Positions 61,321 through 64,000 of a stretch of DNA of 64,000 bases are shown here, in pieces. The notes beneath the pieces were generated by a model. That model was not told where the DNA came from and did not search any database. It was given only the letters and a program-made list of their open reading frames with translations. The position numbers and the translations under genes are program-made. The stretch's first letter is position 1. Every line of letters begins with the position of its first letter. This stretch comes from Sipunculus nudus (taxonomy: Eukaryota; Annelida; Sipuncula; Golfingiida; Sipunculidae): the NCBI GenBank assembly GCA_026874595.1, contig CM049307.1, positions 40,802,362 to 40,866,361 on the forward strand. The letters run 5' to 3'.

Positions 61321-62306
61321 GTATAGTATAGGCATATTCTACCTAGAGTGTCAGCACCAGATATTGCTGAAGCTAATTAAAATCCCCAAAGTAATTTAGT
61401 GTTTTTTACAGAATGTCTAAGTGGACAAAACCTACAAACCATGCAGGAGTTACACAAGCAGCTTGCTATTTTTACATATTTATAATTGATAAATATCTTA
61501 TTTGAATATTTTTATTTTTGTTAGTTGTGTTATTTTGTATTTATAAATATTTTTATTAGAAATGAGTATATGAACCTTATAGATCATCTAAAAAAATGTA
61601 TACATTGTTAAAATGTCAGTCATTTTTTCACGTAAAAATCACAGTCATTTGTACGTTTTGAAAAACAATCATGCATTGTTGTTTGTCTGATGTATGTATA
61701 CAGTATTGTTGACATATCTTACTGAAACATGACTGTTATACAAAGTAGTAAATAACCACAAAACCCTACCAACATATTGCATACCAGTCTGTTAATTTAT
61801 TGGAAAACTTTAGTGGTCTAACCAAGGTGCTTTTCATGCAGAGGCCAATCATTGTGTCGTATCAGGATTTTCTGGCAGTCTTTTTCACTGGAAGCAGATT
61901 ACCAAATAAACCCAAAGGAACAAGGGTTATGTGGTTCATAGTTTTGTTTCTGCAGTCTTCATCCAGCTGTACACCCTGACTGTTCATATGTTGCGAGATT
62001 ATAAGCCTTGTTGTGCCACACTGTTACACCTTCTGTAAAATGATCAGTATTTGGAAAAAGTGTTCGTTTTCAGCTTAAAAACAGCAGTGCCTGAAAAGAC
62101 AAATCAGGCACCTTTAAACTGGTTATAGTTATATAATTATAAAATTAGTTAAATAATTATAATATTCATTGTAGGTGACCACCAGGATCAGGGCACTACC
62201 CCTTTATCTCACAGTTAGACCTCTTGATAACAAATTATGTGTATACATTTAAAATTGCATAATTTTATTGTTTTAAAGTGATTCTACTTACCTCATTCAC
62301 ATACAG

Positions 62307-62455
62307 ATCATACCTGTCAAAATGCTGAAGACTGAGTACAAGCCGTTTGAGGCCAAACGGAATCTGTCCAATATGTATGATGTGTTCCTGGCTGATAAGA
62401 GCATAATGGAATTACTGCCAGAACAGCTAGGGAAAGCTTTCTATGGAAGGAAAAA
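62307..62455 (+). CDS. RSL1D1: RSL1D1 coding exon 4
   Basis: This exon encodes residues 105-153 plus two bases. IIPVKMLKTEYKPFEAKRNL is followed by YDVFLADKSIMELLPEQLGKAFYGRKK. The triad of 'L-K-x-E-Y-K-x-x-E-A-K', 'D-x-F-L-A-D' and 'L-L-P-x-x-L-G-x-x-F-Y-x-R-K-K' is diagnostic of the RSL1D1/Utp30 group and is also close to ribosomal L1/L10a. The acceptor is CATACAG and the donor is GTAAGT, a perfect consensus. The acceptor lies about 990 bases past exon 3. The intron between holds only AT-rich DNA. Confidence 0.94.
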
Positions 62456-63256
62456 GTAAGTTTATGGAAAAGATAAGTGCTCTGCTCAAGTATTTTTATT
62501 TAATACAGAACATCTTTTGAAGACCAACACTGACTGTAATATCCTTACTTGAATAACCCATTTTTGAATTAGTACCAAATTAGCAATTAGATGGTAGCAC
62601 AGGTATGCATACAAAAAATAGTCCCTGTATATTCTGGAGCCAATACAACGGAGCTGAAACAATAAAGCCATGTATCAGCCAAGTCAAGTCTTTACTTGTG
62701 CTTCATACAGAACATTACACTAACCCCATAATGAATGGTTTGTCATGAATTCATCAGAAGTCTGACGAGCCTGATATCACTTCACTGTGGTTGTAGCTCT
62801 AGACAGACAGATTTTTATTAAGATGATAATGTTGAAATTACTTGAGTTTGTCATTTGGAACTGATATGATGAAACTATCTCTTATGATTTTAATACATCT
62901 TCTAGCACCTGTGTTTTGATTTGATCAGATATAGTTGGTTTATGTCAAACTCAAACTGTGTTATAAACACGAGTCTTATTTTGTCGGAAGTATTATTTCA
63001 TTTGATTAAAATATGTGTTTAGCAGGAAGGCAGGGTATTCTCAATGGATACTGCTAGTGGTATAAAGTGTTTACCAATCATATGGAAAGGCTTTTGCACA
63101 TTGGTGTACTATAAGCATCCTTTCATTGTTGTTGCAAATTAGGATGTGGATATCTGTTTTGTGTAAAAAGGAGCACTTGATATAAATATTGACATCTCCA
63201 GAAGAACAATTATAAATTGTTGTGCCAGTGGCTCATTGATGATATTAATGTTGCAG

Positions 63257-63358
63257 ATTTCCAGTAGCAGTAAATATGAAAGCCACAGACTTAAAGGGAG
63301 AACTACAGAAAGCCTTGGATGTTACCAGATGTATAATTGGTGGTCGGGGATCAAGCTG
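63257..63358 (+). CDS. RSL1D1: RSL1D1 coding exon 5 (gene continues beyond window)
   Basis: This exon encodes residues 155-187 plus two bases (TG) of codon 188. FPVAVNMKATDLKGELQKAL is followed by DVTRCIIGGRGSS and a split codon that becomes Cys or Trp. The family has G-S-C at this spot, so Cys is expected. The acceptor is ATGTTGCAG and the donor is GTAAGA. The rest of the L1 domain and the lysine-rich C-terminal tail typical of RSL1D1 must lie to the right of the window. The intron begins with about 420 bases without recognisable features and then an inverted repeat element that runs to the window edge. Confidence 0.9.
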
Positions 63359-63784
63359 GTAAGATAGTTGTTTTATCGGGTGGGTGTCTGCCAACATGAT
63401 CTGCTCAAATTGATAAACTTTGGAGTGATATTGACCTTTATTAACAGAATTACTGGTAGTAAGCTTTTATCTTTTTGCCCACTCACTTATTTTCACTTAG
63501 ATGCCATCTTTGGCATGTTTAGGCAAGCAAGTTTATTGTTCTCATTGAAAAATATTGTACTATACCTATTTTACTGAAATTAGATTAGGTCACTGTGACT
63601 CTGTTTAGCAACTAAACTAGGTCAAACAGCATATCTTTACGAGGTCTATTTGCTTGGCTAGGAACAACCAGAATTTTATTAATTTGTGAAGTCTTGACAT
63701 CTGTGTTAAAAAATCACTGTATGAGTCATGACCTTCACCTTTGTTGTCCGGGTCCAGTGACAGTAACTATGGGCATCACTTGTT

Positions 63785-64000
63785 AGCTCAGCTGACTTTC
63801 AGTCATGCTGAGCTATAGCAATCACTCTTTGTCTGTCGTGCGTCTGTCTGTCAGTCTGTCCATCTGTCTGTCCGTCTGTCTGTCCGTTAACCAGGCACAA
63901 ATCATAACCGCTGGACCTAGAATCTTGTAACTTGACATTCTGAGAGGTCCATGAAAAATCTCCTTGGAAACCAGAAATTAGGTCTCTGTTACCCATATCC
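63785..64000 (-). repeat. Reversed stem-loop-tailed element, truncated by window edge
   Basis: TTAGCTCAGCTGACTTTCAG with its hairpin partner, then GTCTGTC-rich sequence and TCCATGAAAAATCTCCTTGG. This is the reverse complement of the segment preceding the tail at 41640-41838. It lies in RSL1D1 intron 5. Confidence 0.7.

Overview
This is a 64 kb piece of AT-rich eukaryotic nuclear DNA. It has intron-split genes with GT-AG boundaries, many microsatellites, MITE-like inverted-repeat elements and a CR1/L2-like LINE. The gene structures and repeat style fit a lophotrochozoan, most likely a mollusc. That is an inference from general character, and no species is claimed.

Two host genes are clear. 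(1) CANT1, soluble calcium-activated nucleotidase (apyrase family), lies on the minus strand. Three coding exons (50947-51586, 37673-37876, 19901-20271) join with matching splice phases into a complete 404-residue type II membrane protein. (2) RSL1D1, a ribosomal L1 domain nucleolar protein, lies on the plus strand. Its first five coding exons (57575-57604, 60643-60779, 61176-61320, 62307-62455, 63257-63358) encode 187 residues plus two bases, and the gene runs off the right edge. The two genes are divergent, with start codons 6 kb apart. Both are housekeeping-type, and nothing suggests that they act together.

Layout. 1-19.9 kb: sequence downstream of CANT1, mostly repeats, including a 3.9 kb block present twice (1-3867 and 12002-15882), a 5'-truncated LINE (5869-7122), hAT-like MITEs, and one exon-like open segment at 16748-16912. 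19.9-51.6 kb: CANT1, mostly two introns of 17.4 and 13.1 kb loaded with pogo/Tigger-like MITEs, a 2.6 kb splice-acceptor-like minisatellite (32.8-35.4 kb), a 42 bp minisatellite beside exon 2, long TA arrays, locally duplicated blocks and a long-TIR element. 51.6-57.6 kb: the intergenic space, with palindromic satellites. 57.6-64 kb: the start of RSL1D1; intron 1 holds a Tigger remnant that still encodes an isolated CENP-B-type helix-turn-helix.

The most interesting signal is at 42628-42734. A hammerhead-ribozyme-like core (CTGATGA ... GAAA with stems I and III) sits inside a perfect 18 bp inverted repeat, flanked on both sides by long TA arrays in CANT1 intron 1. This arrangement is reminiscent of the ribozymes of Penelope-like retroelements. 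Other leads are three unassigned exon-like segments, an alternating 148/128 bp palindrome satellite, and a dispersed element with a palindromic head and a stem-loop tail. All alignments were made by eye; identity values and family names need computation.
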